Numbered from the stretch's first letter, positions 30,244 through 39,940 are shown. The stretch is DNA of 64,000 nt from Diploptera punctata (GCA_030220185.1 JASPKZ010010273.1:2711001-2775000); one strand, 5' to 3'. Numbers and translations: made by a program. The notes: generated by a model from the sequence alone, not told the origin.

Positions 30244-31054
30244 CGCCAACATTAACAAACAGTAACTACTGTAAATTCGGAATTTTAGACTTTCCAAGTT
30301 TTTTTAAGGTTACATTTATATTTTAAATACTGTAGAGATGATGTGATTATTTTAAAAATAATTTTAGATGCAAAGTAGACTATTATGTGTATGTTTTCAA
30401 TACTAATGATCAGACGTGTCAATAAAGCGAATTGATATTAACATTATAAGCCTAAATAATTAGACTCCCTTCTATTATTTCAAATCATAGAACATATAGG
30501 ATTGTACTGATCGAAATCCTCTTTCTCGGATGAGTTGAAGCGGCGCTTACGATTTCCTTAAATCTCATCACCCTTAATTCAGTAGAGGGTGTATAAGCTA
30601 CTTGTCAATTCCTCTGGTTAAAGTGAATGTGTTTTTTTAGAGTGTCGACCACAACGTCTTCACGGCGGTGAGGGGATAAAAGCTACTGGAGTTTTGTCAC
30701 CAGTAGAGAAATCCACCCACCCTTTTTTCTATTCCCTCCTCATCCAGAATATAAAACAACCCCCCGTCTCAACAAATAACCATTGCAAAGTAAAAGAACC
30801 ACTTCCATGTATTGGAAATGGCAGGGTAAAAAGGGGGAGAAAGAAGGGTAGGAAAGTAGAGAACACAAATCCACACATATAAATGGTAATAAGCATACTA
30901 AATGTACTTGCTACTAAGTTTTACATTGTCTGGAAACTGGATGAAGTGGACATCTATAAACAAAACTAGTGGATACCAATGCTCCTCTCTACTTCGGAAC
31001 TTTGCAGTTCAAACCCGATTGCGGTCCACGTATTTCTACATACCTACTACCTAA
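30244..31054. other. No recognisable gene
   Basis: AT-rich to 30600, then slightly GC-richer. A 62-codon frame at 30694-30882 (ending KRGRKKGRKVENTNPHI) has no recognisable domain and probably arose by chance. Confidence 0.45.
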
Positions 31055-31632
31055 TACAGGCTTTCCACTTTACAGCAGTTCGCCCTTGATTCCTGCTTTC
31101 CAGTGATTCCTATCTTCCCTTTGTCCTTCTTCCATACTCCTCTTCATCATGGCATCATATATTCCCTCATACCATGTTGTTCTACTTCTCCTCCTCTTCC
31201 TTCTGTCAGATACCATCCAATTTAACATCTGTTTAGGCCATTGGTCTTCCGACATCCGTTGACCTGTCCACACCACTGTAAAGCTCTCTTTGTTATCCTT
31301 TCGATAACAGTTTATTGTGCATCCATTTCTTGCCTGATATATGTATTTCGAATATATTGTAGCCTGGATATTCTCATACCTCTCTATAATCCATCCATTT
31401 CTGCCGCCAAGATTCTTTTCAGCATCCTTTCATTTATTGTCCAGCTTTCTGATCCATATGTAAGTATACTTTCTATTATTGTCTGTACAATCTCTTTTTT
31501 TGTCTTTCTGGTTAAATTTCTATTCCATAAAAGACCATTCAGGGATCTAATCGCCTTCCTTGCACAATTTACTCTGTTAATAATATATTTTTCACAAGTA
31601 TCAGATTTATCTATTATAATAGATAAATAGAT
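31055..31632 (-). mobile_element. LINE family E, C-terminal fragment
   Basis: The minus-strand frame 31070-31276 reads VWTGQRMSEDQWPKQMLNW, then RRKRRRSRTTWYEGI and GQREDRNHWKAGIKG. Upstream, to 31632, a decayed stretch has RKLDNK-type text matching the region before W-GHV-RM. Family E is recognised by the W-EGI/W-DRxxW ending. No catalytic domain. Confidence 0.75.
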
Positions 31633-32110
31633 CTTTAATTATAGATCCAAGACGACGTATTTCTAAGAGCGTAAAAATCATAATCGCCATACACCATACA
31701 TGAATATTGGTCAATGTTGACCTGTTTCGGTCTCAACTGGACAGGGTCTAAAAGCTGTTTTTTGTAGACTTCCAGGTCGTCGTCGATGTCCTCGTGGGCG
31801 ATTCCGAAGAACTGCATTAGGGATCCTAGTTTTTAACATTCGGGATACATGTTTCAGCCATCTGTCTCTGTAGTTCGATATCTTTTCTTCTAAAGGTTGC
31901 ATGTGGAGTTCCTTTAAAATATCTTCATTCCTCTGATGGTCAAGTAGAGTACATATATCCAGCAGTTCGGCGCATGAATCTCATTTCTGCAGCTCTTAAT
32001 CTGGCGATGTATTTCTTTTTTTAGAACCCAGATTTCACTTTTATACAGAAACGTCGGGAGGGCGAAAGTTTTATGTAATTTGAGAGCGTGAAGTTAATGA
32101 ATATAAAATG
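31633..32110 (-). mobile_element. LINE family B, C-terminal fragment
   Basis: The minus strand carries RAAEMRFMRRTAGY near 31990-31950, a frame break, then EEKISNYRDRWLKHVSRML and IPNAVLRNRPRGHRRRPGSL (31711-31902) and a family B ending. It directly precedes the family E copy, so two truncated LINEs lie head to tail. Confidence 0.8.
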
Positions 32111-32580
32111 ATAAACAATCCTAAAAATGGTGTAATGATCCCAAGAACAATGATAATGAAAATAAAATACATTTAATAATCTATTTTAATTAATGAGAAG
32201 TTGTTGAAATCAATTACAATTGTATTGTCATCACTAACGTAACGGATATAGTCTTAATGATTCGTTCCGTCTTCATGGGAATCTTGTTATAGATCTCCCA
32301 GTATTTCTTCTTCCAGAAAAGGTACATATTGTCAAATTAGTTTCTGAGCTTGAAATAAGAGAACCATGAGCAAAATTTGTCGGGCCTTTAAAGTTCATGT
32401 TTGAATTGGGACGATAATGAATTCAGATGTTAAAGAGTGTCATTAAATAAAAGTATGCTTATTTAAAATTTTAACAGACGGCCATCGTTTATAAAATATA
32501 CCGTGTACATATATATAGTGAATGTACCTTTCCGCGGATAAACAAGAGCGTATAATATTTAATAAATAATCTGTGATAAA
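32111..32580. other. AT-rich stretch without recognisable gene
   Basis: No ORF or repeat match seen. Confidence 0.5.
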
Positions 32581-32859
32581 ATAAAATAAGTTAAAATAAC
32601 TTCTTAGGTAAAATCCGTCGTCCTCAACTTTTTAAAATATGTGATCTTTATGCCTGTAGGCCTTTCAGGACATCCGTCCCATCTTCAGCAGTTCATTCTT
32701 CTCTACAACATCCAGGTTGATGTTTGATGCTGTAGAGAAGAATGAACTGCTGAAGATGGGACGGATGTCCTGAAAGGCCTACAGGCATAAATATCACATA
32801 TTTTAAAAAGTTGAGGGCGACGGATTTTACCTAAGAAGGTATTTTAACTTATTTTATTT
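32581..32859. repeat. Long near-perfect palindrome, 132-bp arms
   Basis: Left arm 32581-32712, 13-nt spacer, right arm 32726-32859. The arms include CCGTCGTCCTCAACTTTTTA, GCCTGTAGGCCTTTCAGGAC and CCCATCTTCAGCAG with only a few mismatches. The strand reading GAACTGCTGAAGATGGGACG then CCTGAAAGGCCTACAG resembles the GAAGATG...CGAAA motif near ends of Penelope-like elements. The inverted repeat at 35870-36097 shares the arm motif. Confidence 0.9.
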
Positions 32860-33392
32860 TATGACTCTCCACCTCAACGGTTTTAACAATGAATTTTATT
32901 AGTATTAATCTGTGATTTTAAAAATGTTTACCACTGACTGTATTTTCACTAGGGACGTATTAACAATGACGTGTGATCTTATTTCTACTGGCCGGGCATC
33001 TGGTGAGTGCAAGACACGCATCTATGCACCCGTTACAAATTCAATTCGTTAGGATCCCTTGCTATGCATATACCTCAATGTTAATTACTAATCGTTGACT
33101 GGCTTGTAATTGTACTTTAATGTCTGCGATGCGCTGAGAACGGGTGACCAAAACGAGTCTGGAAAGTAAATAGTCGGCCGGTAAAGTCTCATATACGTAA
33201 CCCCTCAATTCATGCGCACGGATTCCTCAACTACAATTATCGTTAAAATAATCCCCTATTTTTGTCGCAAAAAGAACTTGAAAAATATTCCCTTGTACCA
33301 GCGCACATTTTTTGCATCTTTTAACCCTTAAATTGGCAGTGTATCCAATAGGATTCATCAATTGATCTAATGTATTTAATATCTTAAATAAA
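32860..33392. other. No recognisable gene
   Basis: Slightly higher GC at 32960-33190. No ORF or repeat match. It ends in the left target repeat ATCTTAAATAAA (33381-33392) of the SINE. Confidence 0.5.
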
Positions 33393-33801
33393 TGTCCACC
33401 GCTATGGTCTCGAGGTAGCGTGCTGCCTTGTCACGCAACGGGCACGGGTTTGATCCCCGGTCGGAACAGTTTTTATGTGTGAGGTTTTTATCGTGGTTTT
33501 TCTTCACCTGTAAGACAAATGTCAGGAAAACTTTAAGGCCCAAATGGTCTCCGAAATCATATGGCCATCGCAGTCATCATCATTCATATTCATCTTAGAT
33601 TAAGCTTAGTATTAGCGACTCTCCTGGCGCATCACTATCATCATCATCATCATCATCATCGCCCATTATACCAATGGGGGAACGTAACACCGCCTTTCAG
33701 GCGCCCCAACCTCAGACGTGGGTTATAAGTACGCCATGCCAGGAGAGAACTCCAGGAATGTCGAAAGACAACCTGGGGCATTTGCAAAAAAAAATATATA
33801 C
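33393..33801 (+). mobile_element. SINE1 head with alternative tail (type b), 12-bp target-site duplication
   Basis: The head and proximal body match 6086-6250 (ACCGCTATGGTCTCGAGGTA, GGGTTTGATCCCCGG, AAATGTCAGGAAAACTTTAA). The distal half differs: GACTCTCCTGGCGCATCACT, an ATC run, AGGCGCCCCAACCTCAGACG, and an A run at 33786-33794. The same tail is at 52058-52447. Flanked by ATCTTAAATAAA at 33381 and 33802. Confidence 0.92.
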
Positions 33802-33992
33802 ATCTTAAATAAAACAGAAGAAAACGAAAGAATGGAAATTACTTAATTGTGTGCCAAATTACAAAATATACCTTAATAATAACAGTTATGCATGATTGTT
33901 TCCACTGCGGTCAGCCACAATTAAATAACTAACACGAGAAATAAGGGTTAAGTATGAACTACACGGATTAATAATTCTTCTTGTGAAATTGT

Positions 33993-34330
33993 CAACAGTA
34001 ATCTAACAAGAGGTTGATTTTTTCTGAAAAAGTCACGAGCGGCAAAGTCGCGAGTGGTTTTGTCTAATGAAAAACTCAACCTCGCATTGGATTTGGAGTG
34101 ACTATTTAGCGAATAATACAACATTAAAAGCTAAAAACAATTACAATGTTTAATATTCATAAAATGTGAGGTAATATATTCCGATCTAACTTCCGGGCGA
34201 TTTCTAAGCAGGCTGTATAGTTATAAATGGCATATCTTTACTGTTAAATGTCTTTGGGCTTGGGAAATAACAATAACAGGTGATCGTATGAGAAATAACT
34301 ATTAACAACATTGCAGATTCATTGTACACC
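33993..34330 (+). repeat. Hairpin-bearing repeat family G, copy 1
   Basis: Shared almost word for word with 59832-60160: CAACAGTAATCTAACAAGAG, TGTCTAATGAAAAACTCAAC, CTTCCGGGCGATTTCTAAGC, AAATGTCTTTGGGCTTGGGA. A stem GAGGTTGA/TCAACCTC lies near the left end, followed by GAGTGACTATTTAGCGAATA. That resembles the post-hairpin GACTATTTAACGAATAAAAT of the hairpin-ended elements, suggesting a distant subfamily. Confidence 0.75.
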
Positions 34331-34504
34331 CTTAGACAAAAAAATGAGTCATCTCTTGATTGTATCAAACGATCGGGGATCTTCGTGAGCACTCGCAGAA
34401 GCCTTATTCACATTAACACGTTTTCTGTAATTGTACTGTGTTGTTTGCTAGCTAACGCAGTGCACACTCAAGTAACATAAAAGATAAAGTTTGCCTTTGT
34501 GTGT

Positions 34505-34573
34505 TTCTGTGGTCGAGAGGTTTAACACACAACATCTGCGTTCGTAACCTCACGGGTTCGATTCCCGTTCTAC
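34505..34573 (+). tRNA. tRNA-like sequence followed by a T tract
   Basis: TGGTCGAGAGGTTTAACACA (A box) and ACGGGTTCGATTCCCGTTCT (B box, T arm 5 bp) are correctly spaced and followed by nine T, a pol III terminator. The acceptor 5' half does not pair well with TTCTAC. Pseudogene or SINE head. Confidence 0.45.
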
Positions 34574-34754
34574 TTTTTTTTTTACTGGATGTTAGGATAG
34601 CATTTCGCCTATAATATAGTTTCATATTTAATTTTATATTTGAGTTTTATGGCTTTAATGCACACACAAAAAACATAAATGAAAACCTTCTAATAATTAA
34701 ATGAAGAAAGAAAATAATATCTTCTAAAATGAAAACTTTAACAAAATTAATATC

Positions 34755-34985
34755 GGGTGTATGAACCCTCAGCATCTATTACCGCCCTCAATCCTCGGGG
34801 CATTGATGCAATCAAATTTCTACAGGCACGTGGACAATCGTCTAGAACATCCCAGGCGTCTTGAATTTGTGCCATAAGCGATCTTTCGTCTTTCGTGCAT
34901 CTGCAGGCCAATTAGAGTTCATCTCTATTTTCATCTTAGCTCACACATTTTCGATTGGATTCAAATCAGGTGAACAGCGAAATTC
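34755..34985 (-). pseudogene. Tc1/mariner-type transposase C-terminal fragment
   Basis: The minus strand reads SPDLNPIENV at about 34970-34940 (the SPDLNPIEN box holding the second catalytic region of Tc1-like DDE transposases). Further on, with stops, come W-F, then MPRGLRAVIDAEG-like residues (here broken) and YTRY-like residues at 34790-34755, the normal protein end. Stops and shifts make it dead. It is cut at 34985 against a Penelope-like fragment. Confidence 0.75.
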
Positions 34986-35138
34986 GATTTGCCTTCTCCT
35001 TTAACAATCAAATCAAATTTAGCTAAACACATTTCAGAAAGCGGCCACAGATTCAACAATATCGATAATACAATGTCAATTACACACAGGGAAAACAACA
35101 GACACAAAATTAACATTTTAGAAGAAATTCAAATTATC
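34986..35138 (+). pseudogene. Penelope-like element endonuclease (GIY-YIG) C-terminal fragment
   Basis: Translation gives SNLAKHISESGHRFNNID, then MSITHRENNRHKINILEEIQ. The S-FA-H-GH and the closing NxLE-EI pattern match the end of the GIY-YIG endonuclease of Penelope-like retroelements as I know the family. The frame runs on by chance into the hairpin element at 35139, so residues after ILEEIQII are not part of the protein. Confidence 0.6.
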
Positions 35139-35830
35139 ATAAGTAATGCCACGAGTGATTTCCAAATTATCGATAAATTCACGACTCACGAAGTGAGGAG
35201 TGAATTTTCTATAGAGCATTTTGGAAATCAAGAGTGGCATTTGTTAGTGACTATTTAACGAATAAAATAAAGCTGTTTACTCACAACTCATTATTTAACT
35301 ACAGTTTATTTAAAAATATTTTTATATTTAAAGTAAAACGTGATGTTTGAAAACTAATGAGAAACGATAGGGAGCCTACGCTTCCTACTGCTTTCTTTTG
35401 TTTATTCACTGCCAACCACATCATACTATTTAATTTTCCAAAGGAACGCAATATTGTACGAATGCTCTCTAGTGGAAAAAAATGAAACACTCCAATCTGT
35501 ATAGTAATTCATTTTTGATGTCGTATAACATTTACAAGAAAGTGCACACAGTGGTTTCTTTTTTTGGGGGTATAAAAATCCATTGCTACAAATGTTGACA
35601 TGTAAGCACTATTATATACAATCTGGTAGCCGTATTTGTTATAGGCTCAGTCCACTGCAAAATAACGGTCAGACCTGTTCAGAATATTAAAAAGGAGGAG
35701 CTTTGCTTAATATATGATAATCCTAACGTTGATAATTATTTCGTGAAACACGTCTCTGATTGGTTGTAAATACAGAAATCATTGAAACGTGATTGGTCAT
35801 TGACTCCCATTTGGGGCATGAGTTAAATAG
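35139..35830 (+). mobile_element. Hairpin-ended element copy C
   Basis: About 692 bp, colinear with copy A, hairpin at 35148-35241, ends GGGGCATGAGTTAAATAG. Flanked by TC on both sides (GA on the other strand). It sits directly at the end of the Penelope-like fragment. Confidence 0.87.
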
Positions 35831-35869
35831 TCAACGTAATATAATGTACGGTTAAAAACTATAATATAG

Positions 35870-36097
35870 TTACCTTGTAGGTCCGTCTCCTCAACTCAAG
35901 TTCTTTTAAAACTCTGTAGGCCAAAAATACAAACATTCTCAACGAAAATATGCCTAATGAGCAAAACCCTCTATTAGACATACAGTTAATTCAATACTAC
36001 TACAACTACTCCAGAAGATGAAGCATACCTCGAAAGGCCTAAAGTGAAATCAACGAAAATTTTAAATAGTTGAGGAAGACAGTAGTATACAAGGTAA
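35870..36097. repeat. Inverted repeat related to the 32.6-kb palindrome
   Basis: Ends TTACCTTGTAGGTCCGTCTC with CTCAACT on the left and AGTTGAGGAAGACAG with TACAAGGTAA on the right are inverted copies. The interior has CCAGAAGATGAAGC and CTCGAAAGGCCTAAAG, the same motif order as in the long palindrome. The arms are about 30-35 bp. Confidence 0.65.
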
Positions 36098-36103
36098 AAA
36101 TAA

Positions 36104-36563
36104 ATAATAGTTTAAAAAACTAAAAAAACACGCTTGATTAGAAAACCGAACTAAAAATGAAAAATAGTTTTAATTTCCAACACGCTTGGGATAAAATTAA
36201 AGTTGTCAACAAAAAATCATCTCCAACATATCTAGAATAAAACTAGAGTTATCTACAAAAAAAGAATTTTACCATCAAAAGCGTGGGGTGCCCTATATCA
36301 ATTAATATATTTGATAAACAGATATTGGTAAAATTAAAGTCTCTAAGAAGGAAACGTAAAAACCATAAAAAGCACCCTACGCTTTTGATGGTAAAATTAT
36401 TTTTTTTGTAGATAACTCTAGTTTTATTCTAGATGTGTTGGAGATTATTTTTTTGTTGACCACTTTAATTTTATCCCAAGCGTGTTGGAAATTAAAATTA
36501 TTTTTCATTTTTCAGTTCGGTTTTCTAATAAAGCGTGTTGTTTTAGTTTTTTAAACTATTATT
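36104..36563. repeat. Foldback hairpin of composite element copy 3
   Basis: Arms about 36104-36290 and 36373-36563 with an 82-bp loop. The loop (ATCAATTAATATATTTGATA start) is the inverse of the loop in copies 1 and 2 relative to the rest of the element, a stem-mediated inversion. Confidence 0.87.
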
Positions 36564-36706
36564 TGATTTTAATTTTTTAGTATGGTTTTCTAATAAAGCG
36601 TGTTGTTTCAGTTTTTAACTATTATTTATTTTTTTAATTTTTAGTTTAATTGATTGTCATAAACTGGAATCCCATGAAAATTTAATTGCTTAATACTCTT
36701 CTAAAA

Positions 36707-36800
36707 AAAACTCCTCGGGCCTGGATTTGAACCAGCGGCCTATGAATTACTGAAATTATATACCACTACATTCCACCGCTCTACCAACTGAGCTCTTACA
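36707..36800 (-). tRNA. tRNA-Tyr-like gene with intron, in composite copy 3
   Basis: The minus strand reads GAGCTCAGTTGGTAGAGCG (perfect D arm, A box), GGAATGTAG, an intron-like GTGGTATATAATTTCAGTAA, then TCATAG and GCTGGTTCAAATCCAGG (B box). The 5' acceptor strand (GTTGTAA) does not pair with CCGAGGA, so it is a tRNA pseudogene carried by the element. Confidence 0.62.
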
Positions 36801-37036
36801 ACGATTGACTAAAAAGTCGATAAGTCCGCAACCTATTACACCGGTTTTAATTTTTTTTTCTGATGATTCTGGCCAGGATTAAAAAAAAAATAATTAAATT
36901 ATTCTATTGTCATGAATCCTTTACATTAATACAAAGTTTCAAGTCGATTTAATGTTTTAAGTGGGTGAAAATCGTGTTCAAAGGATTCCGTTACCATAGA
37001 TACAGGTCCGTTAATGGACAGATACAGGTCAAGTAC

Positions 37037-37510
37037 CTTACTAATACAATTTTCATATGATATCGTGAAAGGCTATCAAATAAGCATTCTATCTCTTCAT
37101 AGAACTAATCCTTGATCTTGTCATCTTTATCTTCTGTGCGAGCATGTGCATTTACGATTATAAAATCATGTCGTTTACCCTTTAGAATTATGTATGATAT
37201 CCTATCACTGACAAATTTAATATCTCGGATAGCCGACAGGATCCTCCTTCTGACTAAAAAACCCGTTCCAAATTCAGGTCTCTCTGCACCCCCGTAGTAT
37301 AATGCAAAGCTTCCTGATTCCTGACTACATTTCTCCTGGCCATCTAACTTCCTGTAAAGTGACTATATCCAAGGGCGATTTATCTAATTCCCGCGTTAAT
37401 ATCTCTAGTGCCCCGCTATTGTATAAAGTCCTAATATTCCACGTTCCTAGGAACGTGTCCCTAGTTTTCAAATATCTAGAAAAATAATTACAAATCGTGT
37501 AAAAGTACAT
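37037..37510 (-). pseudogene. LINE endonuclease (APE-type) N-terminal domain, broken
   Basis: The minus-strand frame from 37510 reads FLGTWNIRTLYNSGALEILT, then LDIVTLQEVRWPGE (37325-37510): the N-W-E residues of AP-type endonucleases at the start of LINE ORF2. After a frameshift it reads GTGFLVRRRILSAIRDIKFV, then ISYIILKGKRHDFIIVNAHA (catalytic loop, NAHAPT-type) to 37100. It ends RYHMKIVL against the composite element. No RT part is present nearby. Confidence 0.88.
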
Positions 37511-37514
37511 ATAA

Positions 37515-37746
37515 ATGGAGAAACTAAACTAAGATAAAGAGAGGCAGAGAGAATACATTTAAATGTAATTAATATTCCGTAATAAATATAGTTTTTATGT
37601 AATATAATTTGGTGTGTACTACATTTCTCAATGGAGAAACTAAACTAAGATAAAGAGAGGCAGAGAGAATACATTTAAATGTAATTAATATTCCGTAATA
37701 AATATAGTTTTTATGTAATATAATTTGGTGTGTACTACATTTCTCT
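37515..37746. repeat. Tandem duplication, 116-bp unit, two copies
   Basis: 37515-37630 and 37631-37746 are essentially identical (ATGGAGAAACTAAACTAAGA to TGTACTACATTTCTC). They lie immediately upstream of the LINE endonuclease on its own strand, where a 5' UTR would be. Confidence 0.95.
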
Positions 37747-38083
37747 CAAAGTCGCTTGAAGATAGTAGTGCGCCCAGTCCCCTGGTTTATTTCTGGATAT
37801 TTACCAGATACAAGAAATAAACCGTATTACTCCGTTGCCTTTGACATTGGAAGGGTATCCCAATCCGCCGATTGGTCATTGTCGCTGGTTTCTATTATCT
37901 TCAGCGACATAAGCGTCAAATTTGGAAAATGTGTGTATTAACAAATACCATAATTAATTAGGCCAAGATCGTTCGTTTTAAACTGTTAAGATAACAATCT
38001 GAATCCCTATCTCAATTCTGTAGTAAACCTAACTTACGGACACTGTTACACTCGCGAGGATATAAACTCCTGGCCGACCTGTT
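37747..38083. other. No gene; probable LINE upstream region
   Basis: No ORF of note on either strand. Its position, upstream of the endonuclease and the tandem unit, suggests LINE 5' untranslated DNA. Confidence 0.4.
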
Positions 38084-38461
38084 GTGGCAAGACCCGGGAA
38101 ATTTCGCAATATGTGGCCCAGCAGTGCCCGCCTGTCACTGTTTTACATGAGCCTCTCAATAAGTGGGCTGCGCCAACGCGCTGAGATAACCACAAGCTCA
38201 CTAACTGTGTCCTGGGGTCTCACTGACCAAATGACAGCTACCAGATACTCGGAACTAACCCTATCTCATGATAAGCATCTATCCCCACACCACACATGTA
38301 AATTAACATCAGCGGTGCGTTTAATTCCCCTCTGTGGAAGAAGATGGCTCCACTTCATAAACCGAGATCACCACAGACAATTTACTGGTCCCGCCCTGCG
38401 GTCAGAGCCTTTACCGGAACTAGATGTTATCTCACAGTTTCTTAAAACTAAATTATCCTAA
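38084..38461 (+). CDS. Unrecognised 125-codon ORF in a GC-richer island
   Basis: The frame starts MARPGKFRNMWPSSARLSLF and contains LCGRRWLHFINRDHHRQF. No domain, signal or motif is recognised. The island is visibly richer in G and C than its surroundings and lies upstream of the minus-strand LINE endonuclease. It could be LINE 5' UTR read on the wrong strand, or a fragment of unrelated transcribed DNA. Low confidence as a gene. Confidence 0.2.
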   Translation: MARPGKFRNMWPSSARLSLFYMSLSISGLRQRAEITTSSLTVSWGLTDQMTATRYSELTLSHDKHLSPHHTCKLTSAVRLIPLCGRRWLHFINRDHHRQFTGPALRSEPLPELDVISQFLKTKLS

Positions 38462-38754
38462 TGTAAATCATTCCTGTATAAATATATCCCACATTCTTCT
38501 GTTAATATCTTCTTCGTTGACGCACTTCCATTTCGTGATTTCGTCCATAAAATACAATCTGAAATAACAGTTGCTAGGAAATGTTTCCATTGTTACGTAA
38601 TTTTATAATGATTTTTTTTACATTCTTATTTGCAATTTAGTTACCAAGGAACAAATAGTTATGGGCCTATGTCAAATTTCCACTTATTTTCATTCCCTCG
38701 GATATTAGTTGTTATGGAAATTTCTTGTTATATTCTTATTTTATCATAATAATT

Positions 38755-39160
38755 ATCATCACATTCAAGGTTTAGGTGATTCGCCTGTTCCGAATTCACA
38801 ATGATTCCTTCCATCTCTTTCTAGGTCTTCCTATATCCCTTAATCCCTTTGGTTTATAATGATATGCTAACTTGGGCAATCTTGTTTCTTCCATTCTCTG
38901 AACTTGCTGTTCCAAGCCAACGCGGTGTTGTTGAATTCTTTCATTTAAAGAATACATATTTCTAATTCATTTCTTATTCCAATTTTGTGGATCCTTTGGT
39001 CCTTCTTAGAAAGGCCATTTCTGCACTTTTTATTCTACTCGAACTCCTCTTATTTGTTACCCAGGACTCACTGCCGTATAAAAGTACCGGTACCGCCATT
39101 GTTTTGTAGAACTTCGATCTTGTATCCTGGAGTTTTCTTGCGAACTTATTTAATACGTCT
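38755..39160 (-). mobile_element. LINE family B, C-terminal fragment
   Basis: The minus strand, with frameshifts, reads YNNGGTGTFIRQ-type text (decayed YGSE-W region), NERIQQHRVGLEQQVQRMEE, then TRLPKLAYHYKPKGLRDIGR with PRKRWKE (about 38885-38800). This is the family B ending, 5'-truncated. Confidence 0.8.
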
Positions 39161-39279
39161 TAATTAATTAATTTTATGGTAGAAACGTAACTGATATTTT
39201 TATCGTCCGGCCATAACACGAGAATTGAACGTTCGGACAGGACAACTTCTGCCGGGTCCGCTAGTAAATAAATAAATAC

Positions 39280-39281
<2 letters not shown>

Positions 39282-39338
<57 letters not shown>
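39282..39338. repeat. (AAT)n microsatellite
   Basis: About 18 units, directly before a LINE A reverse-transcriptase fragment. Confidence 0.96.
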
Positions 39339-39340
<2 letters not shown>

Positions 39341-39595
39341 CTTATACGAATGTGTCTAAATGGCACAAAGAGTAGGGTGCGTGTAGGCAAACAGTTTTCG
39401 GACACTTTTGAAATCCAGAATGGGTTGAAGCAAGGACATGCACTATCTCCTCTACTATTTAATTTTGTACTAGAGCATGCCATCAAATCTTTAGAGGATG
39501 AGGAAGGCCTACAACTCAATGGTATTAATAAGCTGTTAGTTTATGCTGATGATGTAGTACTATTGGCCGATAGCGAGGAGATACGAGTAATATAA
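39339..39595 (+). pseudogene. LINE family A reverse-transcriptase fragment with intact YADD
   Basis: The frame reads CLNGTKSRVRVGKQFSDTF, then IQNGLKQGHALSPLLFNFVL, then LNGINKLLVYADDVVLLADS (39529-39575). These are consecutive palm motifs with the YADD catalytic aspartates intact. It stops abruptly at GAGATACGAG, so both ends are truncated. The preceding AAT run and sharp ends suggest a rearranged scrap. Confidence 0.87.
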
Positions 39596-39754
39596 AGCAG
39601 ATAAAAATACATCATTTAACATTTTTATAACCTCAACGATATAAAAAACAATTATGAACTTAAAAAGCATAGATTAATTCAAATGACGAAATAACATGTA
39701 TTTAATTCATAAAAGTTTTAACACAAATATCACAAAGAAATTGCGTAATTGAAG

Positions 39755-39822
39755 ACGCGAACTTGCGATCTTCACTAATAGAGACAGTGACCGCATGCTT
39801 TACCGCTGACCTATCAGAACAC
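39755..39822 (-). tRNA. Weak tRNA-like sequence, minus strand
   Basis: The minus strand has TAGGTCAGCGGTAAAGCATG (A-box-like) and GATCGCAAGTTCGCGTCTTC (B-box-like) 35 nt later. The stems are poor. Probably a decayed SINE head. Confidence 0.35.
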
Positions 39823-39940
39823 GTAGGAGAGTCTTCATTTTATGCCACATAACACAGTAGCCCAGGGACTGCACAATTATGACTAGTTTCCTAGTTTGAA
39901 CCCAGCGCTGTGCCGAGTATGACTTAGAAGAAATGTGCGT

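Larger units (their letters stand above)
36100..37036 (-). mobile_element. Composite element copy 3 (inverted): tRNA-Tyr-like region plus foldback
   Basis: Reverse order of copies 1 and 2: hairpin (36104-36563), tandem units to 36650, GGAATCCCATGAAAATTTAA, tRNA-Tyr-like (36707-36800, minus), then the leader ending GATACAGGTCAAG. It appears to interrupt a LINE endonuclease ORF at its right edge. No direct target repeat is visible here. Confidence 0.75.

Noticed and set aside
35131..35258. Extension of the Penelope-like ORF into downstream residues
   Set aside because: The same DNA occurs in four other places as the end of the hairpin element, so the open frame past ILEEIQII is accidental.
37302..37487. 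Plus-strand frame over the LINE endonuclease
   Set aside because: Shadow of the minus-strand APE-type endonuclease, whose motifs are unmistakable.
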